Origin: Candidatus Howiella intestinavium
Lineage (GTDB): Bacteria; Bacillota; Clostridia; Oscillospirales; Acutalibacteraceae
Length of the DNA: 64,000 nt
Direction: 5' to 3'
Assembly (NCBI GenBank): GCA_904420585.1
Contig: CAJFVX010000003.1
Coordinates: 1-64,000 of the forward strand
Shown here: piece after piece, positions 7,004 through 15,372 of the stretch
Layout of the letters: the number at the start of each line of letters is the position of its first letter
Position numbering within the stretch: position 1 is the first letter of the stretch
Notes under the pieces: model-generated
Seen by the model: the letters and a program-made list of their open reading frames with translations, nothing else
Database searches by the model: none
Told to the model about the DNA's origin: nothing
Position numbers and translations under genes: made by a program

Positions 7004-9778
7004 TTACTTGAGTATGGCGGCGCAGCGGGCGCAGAGGTCGGGATGGTCGGGGTCGCTGCCCACATCTTCGGTGTACATCCAGCAGCGCAGGCACTTCTTA
7101 CCCGCCGCCGGCTCCACCTTGACCGCAAGGCCGCTTTCATTCTCCGCCTTGCCCTCTTCCACCCGGACGGCCGACACGATAAAGACGGCGGGCAGCATAT
7201 CCTGCACGCCCTTTAAGAAGGCGCAGGTCTCGCCCGCGGCGGTCAGGATCACGGCCGCCTCCAGAGAAGCGCCGATGACCTTCTGGTTCCGGGCCTCTTC
7301 CAGGGCCTTCTTGACCTCGTCCCGGACGGCGTGGATCTTATCCCACCGGGCCATAAAGGCTTCATCGGCCAGGCCCTTAGCCGTCGGCATCTCGTTGAAG
7401 AGCACATTGGCGGCCTCCCGGTCGGCGCCGTGGGGCATATACTTCCAGATTTCGTCGGCGGTAAAGGCCAGGATGGGGGCGAACAGCCGGGTCAGGGTAT
7501 CCAGCACCCGGTAGATAACCGTCTGGGCCGCCCGGCGGCTGGCGCTGTCGGCGGCCTCCACATACAGCCGGTCCTTGATGACGTCCAGATAGAAGTTGGA
7601 CATATCGATGACGCAGAAGTTGTGGACGGCATGGTAAATCAGATGGTATTCAAAGTTGTCGTAGGCCTCCCGGCACTTGGCCACCAGCTGATCCAGGCGC
7701 ATAAGGGCCCAGCGGTCGATTTCCTGAAAGCTTTCGTCGGATACGCTGTCGGCATCGGGGTTAAAGTCGGAAAGGTTGCCCAGGATGAACCGGGCAGTAT
7801 TCCGGATTTTCCGGTAGACCTCCGAAAGCTGCTTTAAGATTTCAGGGGAGATGCGGATGTCGGCATGGTAGTCGGAAGAGGCTACCCACAGTCGGAGGAT
7901 GTCGGCTCCGTACTGCTCCACCACCTCGTCGGGGATGATGGTGTTGCCCACGGATTTGGACATCTTGCGGCCCTCGCCGTCCACCACCCAGCCGTGGGTG
8001 ACCACCGTCTTATAGGGGGCCTGCCCCTTGGTGGCCACGGCGGTCAGCAGGGAGGACTGGAACCAGCCCCGGTACTGGTCGGCCCCCTCCAGATAGAGGT
8101 CGGCCGGGAAGCGGAGATAGTCCCGCTCGTCCAGCACGGCGGCGTGGGAGGAACCCGAATCAAACCAGACGTCCATGATGTCGGTTTCCTTCTTGAAGTG
8201 TTTGCCACCGCATTTGGGACAGGTATACCCTTCGGGCAGCAGGTCGGCAGCCTCCCCGGCGTACCAGGCGTCGGCCCCCTTCTGCCGGAAGACGTCGGCT
8301 ACATGGGCGATGGTCTCCTCATTGACAATGTCCGCCCCGCAGTCTTCGCAATAGAAGATGGGGATGGGCACGCCCCAGGTGCGCTGGCGGGAAATACACC
8401 AGTCGCTGCGGTCCCTGACCATATTGGCGATGCGCTCCTCGCCCCAGGCGGGCACCCATTTTACGCCGTGGATGGCCTCCAGGGCCTTGTCGGCAAAGTC
8501 GGAAATGGAGCAGAACCACTGCTCGGTGGCCCTAAAGAGGATGGGGGACTTGCAGCGCCAGCAGTGGGGATACTGGTGGATGATCTTGGCCAGGGCAAAG
8601 AGGTTGCCCGTTTCCTCCAAATGCTTGGCGATGGCCTTGTTGGCCTCGTCGGTGGTAAGACCGGCAAAGGGGCCGGCCTCGGTCGTCAGAATCCCCTTGT
8701 GGTCCACGGGAACCACCATGGGAAGCTCCTTATAGTTCCGGCAGACCTCAAAGTCCTCCACGCCGTGGCCGGGCGCGGTATGGACGCAGCCGGTGCCGCT
8801 CTCCAGGGTCACGTGGTCGCCCACAATCACCAGGGAGGTGCGATCCAGGAAGGGATGGGCGGTCTTCATGTATTCCAGCTCGCTGCCCATGATGGTGCCG
8901 GCGATTTCGTAATCGGTGATGCCGGCAGCCTGCATGGAGGCCTCCACCAGCTCCCTGGCCATGACGTAGTATTCCTTGCCGGCCTTCACCAGGGCGTATT
9001 CATAGGCGGGGCCTACGCAGATGGCCACGTTGCCCGGCAGGGTCCAGGTGGTGGTGGTCCAGATGACGAAATAGGTGTTGTCCAAATCGGCCCCCAGGGC
9101 GGAAAGCTTGCCCAAATCGTCGGTGACCTTGAACTTGACGTAGATGGAGTGGCAGGGATCCTCGGCGTACTCCACCTCGGCCTCGGCCAGGGCGGTCTGG
9201 CATTCGGGGCACCAGTAGACCGGCTTTAAGCCCTTGTAGATGTAGCCCTTCCGGGCCATTTCGCCGAAGACCTCCACCTGCTTGGCCACGTATTCGTTTT
9301 TCAGAGTCAGATAGGGGTTGTCCCACTCGCCAAGGACTCCCAGCCGCTCAAACTGCCGGCGCTGGTCCTCCACAAAGCCCAGGGCGAACTCCCGGCAGAG
9401 CTTGCGCAGCTCCAGGGGGGACACGGCCGTATCCGACTTCATGCCGGCCTTCTTGCGGGCCTTCAGCTCGGTGGGCAGGCCGTGGGTATCGTAGCCCGGC
9501 ACATAGGGGGCCTTGTAGCCCGACATATTCTTGTACTTTAATACGAAATCCTTTAAGGTCTTGTTCAGGGCGGTGCCCAGATGAATGATGCCGTTGGCGT
9601 AGGGCGGGCCGTCGTGGAGAATGTAGAGCGGCTTGCCCTCGTTGCGCTTCATCAGTTCCTCGTAGAGATGCTCCTCCTGCCAGCCCTTTAAGGTCTCGGG
9701 CTCCCGCTTGGGCAGACCGGCCCGCATGGGGAAGTCGGTCTTGGGCAGGTGCAGGGTCTTGTTGTAATCCTGTTCCAT
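7004..9778 (-). CDS. ileS: Isoleucyl-tRNA synthetase
   Basis: The 924-residue class Ia synthetase charges tRNA-Ile. The HIGH-type motif is in LHDGPPYANGIIHLG (about 55), the KMSKS motif in GRKMSKSVGNTI (about 600), and the CP1 editing domain lies between them (TTTTWTLPGNVAICVG, GTGCVHTAPGHG). A C-terminal zinc ribbon has paired cysteines (CLRCWMYTEDVG and LCARC). The start at 9778 has GGAG with 8-base spacing; the 16 upstream in-frame residues are dropped. No T-box leader is present: the spacer to divIVA is only about 150 bases and is filled by a terminator. Confidence 0.97.
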   Translation of the reverse strand: MEQDYNKTLHLPKTDFPMRAGLPKREPETLKGWQEEHLYEELMKRNEGKPLYILHDGPPYANGIIHLGTALNKTLKDFVLKYKNMSGYKAPYVPGYDTHGLPTELKARKKAGMKSDTAVSPLELRKLCREFALGFVEDQRRQFERLGVLGEWDNPYLTLKNEYVAKQVEVFGEMARKGYIYKGLKPVYWCPECQTALAEAEVEYAEDPCHSIYVKFKVTDDLGKLSALGADLDNTYFVIWTTTTWTLPGNVAICVGPAYEYALVKAGKEYYVMARELVEASMQAAGITDYEIAGTIMGSELEYMKTAHPFLDRTSLVIVGDHVTLESGTGCVHTAPGHGVEDFEVCRNYKELPMVVPVDHKGILTTEAGPFAGLTTDEANKAIAKHLEETGNLFALAKIIHQYPHCWRCKSPILFRATEQWFCSISDFADKALEAIHGVKWVPAWGEERIANMVRDRSDWCISRQRTWGVPIPIFYCEDCGADIVNEETIAHVADVFRQKGADAWYAGEAADLLPEGYTCPKCGGKHFKKETDIMDVWFDSGSSHAAVLDERDYLRFPADLYLEGADQYRGWFQSSLLTAVATKGQAPYKTVVTHGWVVDGEGRKMSKSVGNTIIPDEVVEQYGADILRLWVASSDYHADIRISPEILKQLSEVYRKIRNTARFILGNLSDFNPDADSVSDESFQEIDRWALMRLDQLVAKCREAYDNFEYHLIYHAVHNFCVIDMSNFYLDVIKDRLYVEAADSASRRAAQTVIYRVLDTLTRLFAPILAFTADEIWKYMPHGADREAANVLFNEMPTAKGLADEAFMARWDKIHAVRDEVKKALEEARNQKVIGASLEAAVILTAAGETCAFLKGVQDMLPAVFIVSAVRVEEGKAENESGLAVKVEPAAGKKCLRCWMYTEDVGSDPDHPDLCARCAAILK

Positions 9779-9860
9779 CTGGTACACTCCTCGCACTTCT
9801 AATGTAAATTCCATCCGATTTTGCAAAATTCTTACACAAATCGGCTATTTTCCCTATTCC

Positions 9861-9897
9861 AAAAGCGTCCAAGCCCCGAAAAGACGGGACTTGGACT
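9861..9897 (-). terminator. Terminator after divIVA
   Basis: The minus-strand stem gtccaagtcccg / cgggGcttggac with loop tctttt is followed by gcttttgg. It separates the division cluster from ileS. Confidence 0.8.
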
Positions 9898-9931
9898 GCT
9901 TGGTATTTTAGCTGATTATCCGGGGAGAAGA

Positions 9932-11035
9932 CTACTTTTTCTTGCGGAAGAAGCCGCGGCGGGGCTTTTCCTCTTCGTAATCGTCCTCAAAGAGGCCGCC
10001 GATCAGATCTTCGTCGTCATCGTCCTCCACCATGATTTTAAAGCCGCCCTTCTGGGGCGCGGTATTCTGCACCTGGGCAGGAGCCGAACGGCGGTTGGGT
10101 TTCTCCGGCAGGTCGGCGCCGCCTACCACGCCGATTTCCTCCTTTTGGAGGGCGGGGCGCTTCTTAGCCGGCCGCTGGATACCAGCCGGGGCAGCCGCGG
10201 GCGCGGCCGCATTGGCCTGCTGGGCCGGAGCGGCGGACTGGGCCGCCGGGGCCTTGGGGGCGCCGGCCGGCTGGGCGGCTGCCCGGGAAGCCGGCGGGTT
10301 GGCCGCTGCAGGAGCGGCAGGAGCCGCAGGCCGGGTTGCCGCAGGGGCAGCCGGAGCGGCGGGAGCCGCAGGCTGGGCAACAGGCGCCGGGGCCTGGGAC
10401 TGCTTGGCCGCTGCGGCCATCTCCTCGTAATCGGGCAGCTTATCATAGGCAAAAGAGAGGGCCTCGGCCGCCCGCTCGGGGCCAAAGGGCACCTCGGCCG
10501 GCAGCTGCTGCATCAGGGTCATAAGCTCCTCAAATTTGGGAGCCATCAAATTCTTAAAGGAGGCCGCCTCGGCTTTCAGCTTGTCAAACAGCAGCTGCTG
10601 CCGGGCCACGCTGTCGTGGGCAGCCGAAATGATGCTCTCCGACTTGGCGATGGCGTCGTTCATGCGGGCGGTGATTTCCTCCTCCGCCGCCTTGCGCAGG
10701 GCCGCCGCCTCGTTCTCGGCCTGCTCCACCGTCTGCTGGGCCTTGCGGTTGGCCTCGCTGGTGATGCGGCCGGCCGACTCCCCGGCCTCCTTGACCGTCT
10801 GGTCGGCCAGGCGCTGGGCGCTGAGCAGGGCGGTATGGATGCTGCCCTCAGACTCTTTATATTCCTCGATTTTCCGGTTCAGCGTCCGGATTTTGTTTTC
10901 ATATTCGGTCCGCTCCCGCAGCAGGGTGTCCATGGCCGCGGCCACTTCCTCCAGGAAAACGTCCACATCGGCCGCCTTGTAGCCGCCCATGACACGCTGG
11001 AATTCTACAGCGCGTACATCATCCGCCGTCAGCAT
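9932..11035 (-). CDS. divIVA: DivIVA-domain cell division protein with Ala/Pro linker
   Basis: The 367-residue protein starts with the membrane-binding DivIVA domain (residues 1-60: TADDVRAVEFQRVMGGYKAADVDVFLEEV). A long coiled coil follows to about residue 165, rich in EAE/KAEQ heptads. An Ala/Pro-rich low-complexity linker spans about 210-300, and the end combines a highly acidic patch (EDDDDEDLIGG) with a basic tail (KPRRGFFRKKK). DivIVA proteins bind negatively curved membrane at poles and septa and recruit partners. The coiled coil and start are typical, while the linker is unusually long. AGGAGG precedes the ATG. It is the last gene of the sepF-ylmH-divIVA string, 18 bases after ylmH, and has its own terminator. 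Confidence 0.9.
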   Translation of the reverse strand: MLTADDVRAVEFQRVMGGYKAADVDVFLEEVAAAMDTLLRERTEYENKIRTLNRKIEEYKESEGSIHTALLSAQRLADQTVKEAGESAGRITSEANRKAQQTVEQAENEAAALRKAAEEEITARMNDAIAKSESIISAAHDSVARQQLLFDKLKAEAASFKNLMAPKFEELMTLMQQLPAEVPFGPERAAEALSFAYDKLPDYEEMAAAAKQSQAPAPVAQPAAPAAPAAPAATRPAAPAAPAAANPPASRAAAQPAGAPKAPAAQSAAPAQQANAAAPAAAPAGIQRPAKKRPALQKEEIGVVGGADLPEKPNRRSAPAQVQNTAPQKGGFKIMVEDDDDEDLIGGLFEDDYEEEKPRRGFFRKKK

Positions 11036-11053
11036 AGCATTGCCTCCTAATTG

Positions 11054-11833
11054 TCATTGATATTTTCTGGCGCGCAGGACGAGCCGGCCCTTTTTGGTCC
11101 GGTCGCTCAGCCCGTCAATGATAAACTTCCCTGTTCCCCGTATCTTTATCACCGTTCCCGGAAGAACGGTCTTGGCCCCCTTGTCGCAGGGCAGGCCGCC
11201 AAGATGTACCAGGCCGGCGGCGATGGCTTCCTCCGCCCGGCCCCTGCCGGTGCGCATAAGGACGGCGGCCACCGCATCCAGCCGGGGAGAGGCCACCGTA
11301 TCGGTGATTTCCAGGAAATCCCGGGTTCCCGGCAGCTCGGCCGGCCGGCCTTGGGATACCGCCACCCCTGCGCCCCCCACCTTTTGCAGCTGGGACAGCA
11401 CATAGGGCTGCACATCCTGCAATAAAAACAGCACGGCCGTCCCTTCCCCCACAAGGATGTCCCCCACCGACTCCCGCTTGATGCCGAGACCCATGAGGGT
11501 GCCCAAAAAGTCCCGGTGGGTGAGGGGGCGGGTGGTGCGGTCGGCCCGCCAGGTTACGGTTACGGGGGCCACGGGAAAAAGTTCCGCAGCCGCCTCGGAT
11601 TCCGGCTCCTGGCACCAGTCGGGCAAAAAGCCCAAAACCGTCCGCTCGGCGTCGTCATATCCGCCGTACAGCCGGAAGCCTTCCCCCGTCCGCCGGGCCG
11701 CCGGCAGGCAGAGGGCCGCCTGCCGCTCGTCCAGGAATCCCACAAAGCGGGGCGCGGCCTTCTGGGCACAGAGCCGGGCCGCGTCCTCCACCCGGGCTAA
11801 GAGGAGCCTATCCTGTTCCGCCGTGTTTTCCAT
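11054..11833 (-). CDS. ylmH: S4-domain RNA-binding protein, YlmH family
   Basis: The 259-residue protein belongs to the YlmH family found beside sepF and divIVA in Gram-positive bacteria. The N-terminal part contains the FLDERQAALC and FRLYGGYDDAERTVLGFLP blocks. The C-terminal S4 RNA-binding domain occupies about 183-245 (SPRLDAVAAVLMRTGRGRAE). Homologues bind stalled large ribosomal subunits and help ribosome rescue or division; I infer that role only from the family. The gene begins 2 bases after the sepF stop, which points to coupled translation. Confidence 0.88.
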   Translation of the reverse strand: MENTAEQDRLLLARVEDAARLCAQKAAPRFVGFLDERQAALCLPAARRTGEGFRLYGGYDDAERTVLGFLPDWCQEPESEAAAELFPVAPVTVTWRADRTTRPLTHRDFLGTLMGLGIKRESVGDILVGEGTAVLFLLQDVQPYVLSQLQKVGGAGVAVSQGRPAELPGTRDFLEITDTVASPRLDAVAAVLMRTGRGRAEEAIAAGLVHLGGLPCDKGAKTVLPGTVIKIRGTGKFIIDGLSDRTKKGRLVLRARKYQ

Positions 11834-11835
11834 CT

Positions 11836-12351
11836 TTACATGTAGCCGTTGCCGTTCTCCAGCTCGTCCAGAATCAGGTCGCCCATAATATCCACATCAT
11901 AGGGCGTAATGATAAAGGTGCTGTTGGCCACCCGCTTTATCTGGCCCTTGTTGGCGTAGGCCACGCCGCTTAAGAAGTCGATAAGCCGGCGGGAGGTCTC
12001 CTTGCTGGCCGACTCCAGGTTCAGCACCACCGTGCGCTTGGCGTTGAGATGGTCGGCCACCGACGGCGCGTCGTCAAACCGCTCGGGCTTGACCAGCACC
12101 ACCTGCAGGGCGTTGCTGCCGTGCATATTTACCACCTTGCTCCGCTTGTCCGAGCCGTAGGAAGAAGCGGAGGAAGAGGAGGAAGAACTGCTGTAAGAAT
12201 CGTACCGGCTGGAGGAGGTGGAGGCATAGGACGTGTCCGGCCCCTCGTCCTGCTGGCCGTAGTCCAGGCTGTCGTCCATGCCGTCATCGTAGCCGTAGTC
12301 CTCGTCCTCGGGCACGTTCACCATGTTTTTAATCTTGTCAAAAAAGCTCAC
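11836..12351 (-). CDS. sepF: Cell division protein SepF
   Basis: The 171-residue protein has an N-terminal amphipathic membrane-targeting helix (MSFFDKIKNMVNV), an acidic stretch, and a serine-rich spacer at about 40-70. The compact C-terminal SepF domain follows (VVLVKPERFDDAPSVADHLNAKRTVVLNL through FLSGVAYANKGQIKRVANSTFIITP). SepF polymerises into arcs and tethers FtsZ to the membrane. The serine-only spacer is longer than in Bacillus. It is flanked by yggS (57 bases upstream) and ylmH (2 bases downstream). Confidence 0.93.
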   Translation of the reverse strand: MSFFDKIKNMVNVPEDEDYGYDDGMDDSLDYGQQDEGPDTSYASTSSSRYDSYSSSSSSSSASSYGSDKRSKVVNMHGSNALQVVLVKPERFDDAPSVADHLNAKRTVVLNLESASKETSRRLIDFLSGVAYANKGQIKRVANSTFIITPYDVDIMGDLILDELENGNGYM

Positions 12352-12408
12352 GGAAATCTCTCCTATCCCATATTTTCAGGTTCCCATATATGTACCGCCG
12401 GGGCGGCT

Positions 12409-13161
12409 TTATACATACTGCCGCCTGCCGAAAAGAGCGGTGCCGATGCGGACCAGATTGGCCCCCGATTCGATGGCCGCCTCAAAATCTCCCGACATGC
12501 CCATGGACAGGTACACCATATGACTATTATCTATTTTTTTGGCGCCAATGTCAATAAACAGTTGCTGCATTTGTTCAAAATATTGCCGGATTTCTTTTTC
12601 TGTGTCGCAAATCGGGGGAATTGCCATAAGGCCCTGAATCTGCACCCCTTCAATTTGTGCGATTTGTCCTACCGTTTCCTCCAACGCCGCAGGGCTTACC
12701 CCCGATTTATTGGCTTCCCCGCCAATATTTACCTCTATGAGGATGGGCATGGATTTTCCCAGCTTGACGGCCTCCCGGCCGATGGCGGCGGCCAGGTGGA
12801 GAGAATCCACCGACTCAATCATATCCACCTTGTCCACAATGGATTTGACCTTGTTGGTCTGCAGATGGCCGATAAAATGCCGGGCCACCCCCTCCAGATG
12901 CAGGTCGTCAAATTTGGAAAGATACTCCTGCACCCGGTTCTCCCCGATATGGGAAAGCCCCTTTTCGATGGCGTGGTTGATGACCGGGGACGGCACCGTC
13001 TTGGTGGCGGCCAGCAGGATGACGTCCGAACCCTTCCGGCCGGACTTTTCCGCCGCCCTTTCCGCCCGCTCCCGGATGGGGCCGTAATTCTCATCAAAAT
13101 TCCGGCAGCGCTGTTCCAGTTCTTCCTGGGCGGCCTTGCTATCCAATGGCTTTTCCGTCAT
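12409..13161 (-). CDS. yggS: Pyridoxal phosphate homeostasis protein, YggS family
   Basis: The 250-residue protein is a single-domain alanine-racemase-like TIM barrel that binds pyridoxal phosphate. The PLP lysine is in ILLAATKTV (about 48-56), followed by HIGENRVQEY, ARHFIGHLQTNK and the phosphate-binding region near LSMGMSGDFEAAIESGANLVRIGTALFG. Homologues buffer free PLP and have no known catalytic reaction. The start overlaps the 3' end of the adaptor-like gene by 23 bases, and sepF follows 57 bases later. Confidence 0.92.
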   Translation of the reverse strand: MTEKPLDSKAAQEELEQRCRNFDENYGPIRERAERAAEKSGRKGSDVILLAATKTVPSPVINHAIEKGLSHIGENRVQEYLSKFDDLHLEGVARHFIGHLQTNKVKSIVDKVDMIESVDSLHLAAAIGREAVKLGKSMPILIEVNIGGEANKSGVSPAALEETVGQIAQIEGVQIQGLMAIPPICDTEKEIRQYFEQMQQLFIDIGAKKIDNSHMVYLSMGMSGDFEAAIESGANLVRIGTALFGRRQYV

Positions 13162-14344
13162 ACAAATCCTTCCCCTTCACGATAATTTCGTCGTACAGCT
13201 GCAGCCCGTCCCCCGAACCGGACATTTCGCAGATGCTGTAGCTGTCGGTGGAGTAAAGAATATTGACCGGCACAAACTTGGCTTCGGCCCCCTCCACTAC
13301 ATAGACCCCCCGCTGGCCGTCCACAATCCGGATGGCCTCGGCGTTCACCCGCAGGCCCTCATAGGTCTGCAGAACGATGGTCATGGGATGGGTGCGGATG
13401 CCGGCCAGCTCCCCGTTCATATAGGTACAGCCGAAGACCACCGTCACATCCTCTCCCGTGGCACTCTTGTTGATTTTTTTCACCGTCACCGGCAGGTCGG
13501 GCATGGAGGAAAGGGAGGTGCGCAGGGTGATGCTGTCCCCCTCGGCCAGCTGCAAAGAGTCGCTGAAGCTGATATTGGCCGCAATATACCATTCGTAATC
13601 CGACACCACCTTGCCCACGATGTTGCCGGCGGGCAGGGCGGCGGGCTCCAGGGCGTTCAGCTGGTCGGGGGTCAGGGTGTCTATCATATCCGTGGACAGG
13701 ACGCTTTCATATCCGTCGGCCGAGGAGACAAAGTACCCCGCATAGGGAGAGGACACCGACTGGACGGGCAGGTTATTCCCCAGGGCGGCTTTTTCTGCTT
13801 CCAGGGCCGCGATGCGGCCGGAGAAATCCGTGACCTGGCCGGTGACAATCTGTTCCCGGTTTAAAAGGGAAAGCAGCTGCTCAGCGCTGTTGGCAAGCCC
13901 GTCGTACCGTCCGCCTTCCGTGCTTTCCAGCAGGTTCTGGAAAGCGGTCTGTACCTGGGTGTTCAGCAAATCCAAATCGGCCGCCGTGGGGTCGTTATAC
14001 TGCTGCAGGGTTTGCAGGGACTGGATTTCGGCTTCCAGCTCCTCGACCTGCAGGGCCGCAGCCGCAGCCGCCTCGCTGGCGTAGACCTGGGCCACCACGC
14101 CCTCCTTGGCTACCCGCCCCCCCTCGGGAATGGTGTAACTCATCACTCCCGCCGTATCGGAAGTGATGATATTTTCATTCCGAATAATGAAGCCTGTGAT
14201 GGGAATGCCGTCATAATCCTTATAGTAAACGGCCGACTCGGTGCTGTAGGAGGAGTAAACCGAATGATAGACCTGGATGCCCAAAAACAGGGCCAGAAAT
14301 CCCACCACCAGCCATTTTACCAGGGTAAATCCATAGGACTTCAC
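13139..14344 (-). CDS. HlyD-like membrane adaptor protein of the division cluster
   Basis: The 401-residue protein has one N-terminal membrane segment (about 9-26) and an extracytoplasmic body. It carries a biotinyl-lipoyl-like half (ENIITSDTAGVMSYTIPEGGRVAKEGVVAQVYA), an alpha hairpin rich in Glu/Gln (about 100-175), the second lipoyl half (LPVQSVSSPYAGYFVSS) and a beta-barrel-like end. This is the architecture of HlyD/membrane-fusion adaptors. No ABC transporter gene is adjacent, so its partner is unknown. Its place between miaA and yggS-sepF suggests an envelope or division role. The start is a GTG overlapping miaA by 4 bases (GTGA). Confidence 0.75.
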   Translation of the reverse strand: MKSYGFTLVKWLVVGFLALFLGIQVYHSVYSSYSTESAVYYKDYDGIPITGFIIRNENIITSDTAGVMSYTIPEGGRVAKEGVVAQVYASEAAAAAALQVEELEAEIQSLQTLQQYNDPTAADLDLLNTQVQTAFQNLLESTEGGRYDGLANSAEQLLSLLNREQIVTGQVTDFSGRIAALEAEKAALGNNLPVQSVSSPYAGYFVSSADGYESVLSTDMIDTLTPDQLNALEPAALPAGNIVGKVVSDYEWYIAANISFSDSLQLAEGDSITLRTSLSSMPDLPVTVKKINKSATGEDVTVVFGCTYMNGELAGIRTHPMTIVLQTYEGLRVNAEAIRIVDGQRGVYVVEGAEAKFVPVNILYSTDSYSICEMSGSGDGLQLYDEIIVKGKDLYDGKAIG

Positions 14345-15348
14345 GTTCTCCCGCCTTTCTGCCCGTTCCCCGCCGGGAAGGAAGCCGCCTGCAAAATCTC
14401 CAGAGCCTGCGCTTCCATCCCGGCCGCGTCCAATTCATCGGCCTCTATCCAGTGTATGCGGGGATTGCGCCCAAACCAGGTCAGCTGCCGTTTGGCGTAC
14501 CGCCGGGTCTCCCGCTTGAGATTCTCCACCGCTTCCGCAAGGGACAGTTCCCCTTCCAAATAGGGCCGCAGTTCCTTATGGCCGATGGCCTGGGCCGCGC
14601 CCGAGGCCGCCGGGCCGGCTTGCAGGCAGGCCGCCGCTTCCTCCAGCAGCCCCCCTTCCAGCATGGCGTCCACCCGGCGGTTAATGCGGTCGTAGAGCTT
14701 CTGCCGGTCGGCGCAGCGGATGCCGATAAAAAAAGTGTCGTAGGGAGAGGGCTCCCGCCGGGACTGGGCCCGCTGCTCGGCCATGGTGCGGCCGGTGGCC
14801 TCGTACACCTCCAGCGCCCTTACAATCCGCCGCACATCGCCGGGATGCAGCCGGGCCGCCGTCTCCGGATCCACCGCCCGCAGGCGCTCCAGCATGGCCG
14901 CGCCTCCCTCTTCCTCCGCCTGCCTTTGCAGGGCGGCCCGCAGGGCCGGGTCGGCCTTCTCCTCCCCAAACCGAATATTGTCGGTCAGGGCGTCCACATA
15001 CAGCCCCGTGCCCCCCACCAGGATGGGCAGGCGGCCTCTTGCGGCAATGTCCCGGATGACAGGGCCGGCGGCCTCCACGTAATCGGCCACCGAAAAGGGA
15101 GCGTCCGGCTCCCGGAAGCCTATCAGGTGATGGGGGACGCCGCAGGTCTCCGCCATGGTGGGCTTGGCGGTGGCGATATCCATGCCCTTATAAATCTGCA
15201 TGGAGTCGGCCGACACCACTTCCCCATCCAGCCGGAGGGCCAGGCGCACCCCCAGGGCGGTCTTGCCCGAGGCCGTGGGGCCCACCACCGCCAGCAGGGG
15301 GATTTTCTCCTTTTCTGTCCCGGCGGCCGGGCTGTAGGTTTCTTTCAT
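14341..15348 (-). CDS. miaA: tRNA dimethylallyltransferase
   Basis: The 335-residue enzyme adds a dimethylallyl group to N6 of A37 in tRNAs reading UNN codons. The P-loop is VVGPTASGKTALGV (about 21-34). VSADSMQIYKGMDIATAKPT, VPHHLIGF and LVGGTGLYVDALT are the family blocks, and the C-terminal part includes the tRNA-binding KRETRRYAKRQLTWFGRN. MiaB, encoded upstream in the same cluster, methylthiolates the product. It starts 24 bases after mutL and overlaps the next gene by 4 bases. Confidence 0.95.
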   Translation of the reverse strand: MKETYSPAAGTEKEKIPLLAVVGPTASGKTALGVRLALRLDGEVVSADSMQIYKGMDIATAKPTMAETCGVPHHLIGFREPDAPFSVADYVEAAGPVIRDIAARGRLPILVGGTGLYVDALTDNIRFGEEKADPALRAALQRQAEEEGGAAMLERLRAVDPETAARLHPGDVRRIVRALEVYEATGRTMAEQRAQSRREPSPYDTFFIGIRCADRQKLYDRINRRVDAMLEGGLLEEAAACLQAGPAASGAAQAIGHKELRPYLEGELSLAEAVENLKRETRRYAKRQLTWFGRNPRIHWIEADELDAAGMEAQALEILQAASFPAGNGQKGGRT

Positions 15349-15372
15349 AAGTACCGTCTTTCCTTTACACCC

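Noticed and set aside
9779-9932. Possible T-box riboswitch upstream of ileS
   Set aside because: The spacer is about 150 bases and mostly occupied by the divIVA terminator. No AGGGTGGNACCGCG-like T-box core or specifier stem is present.
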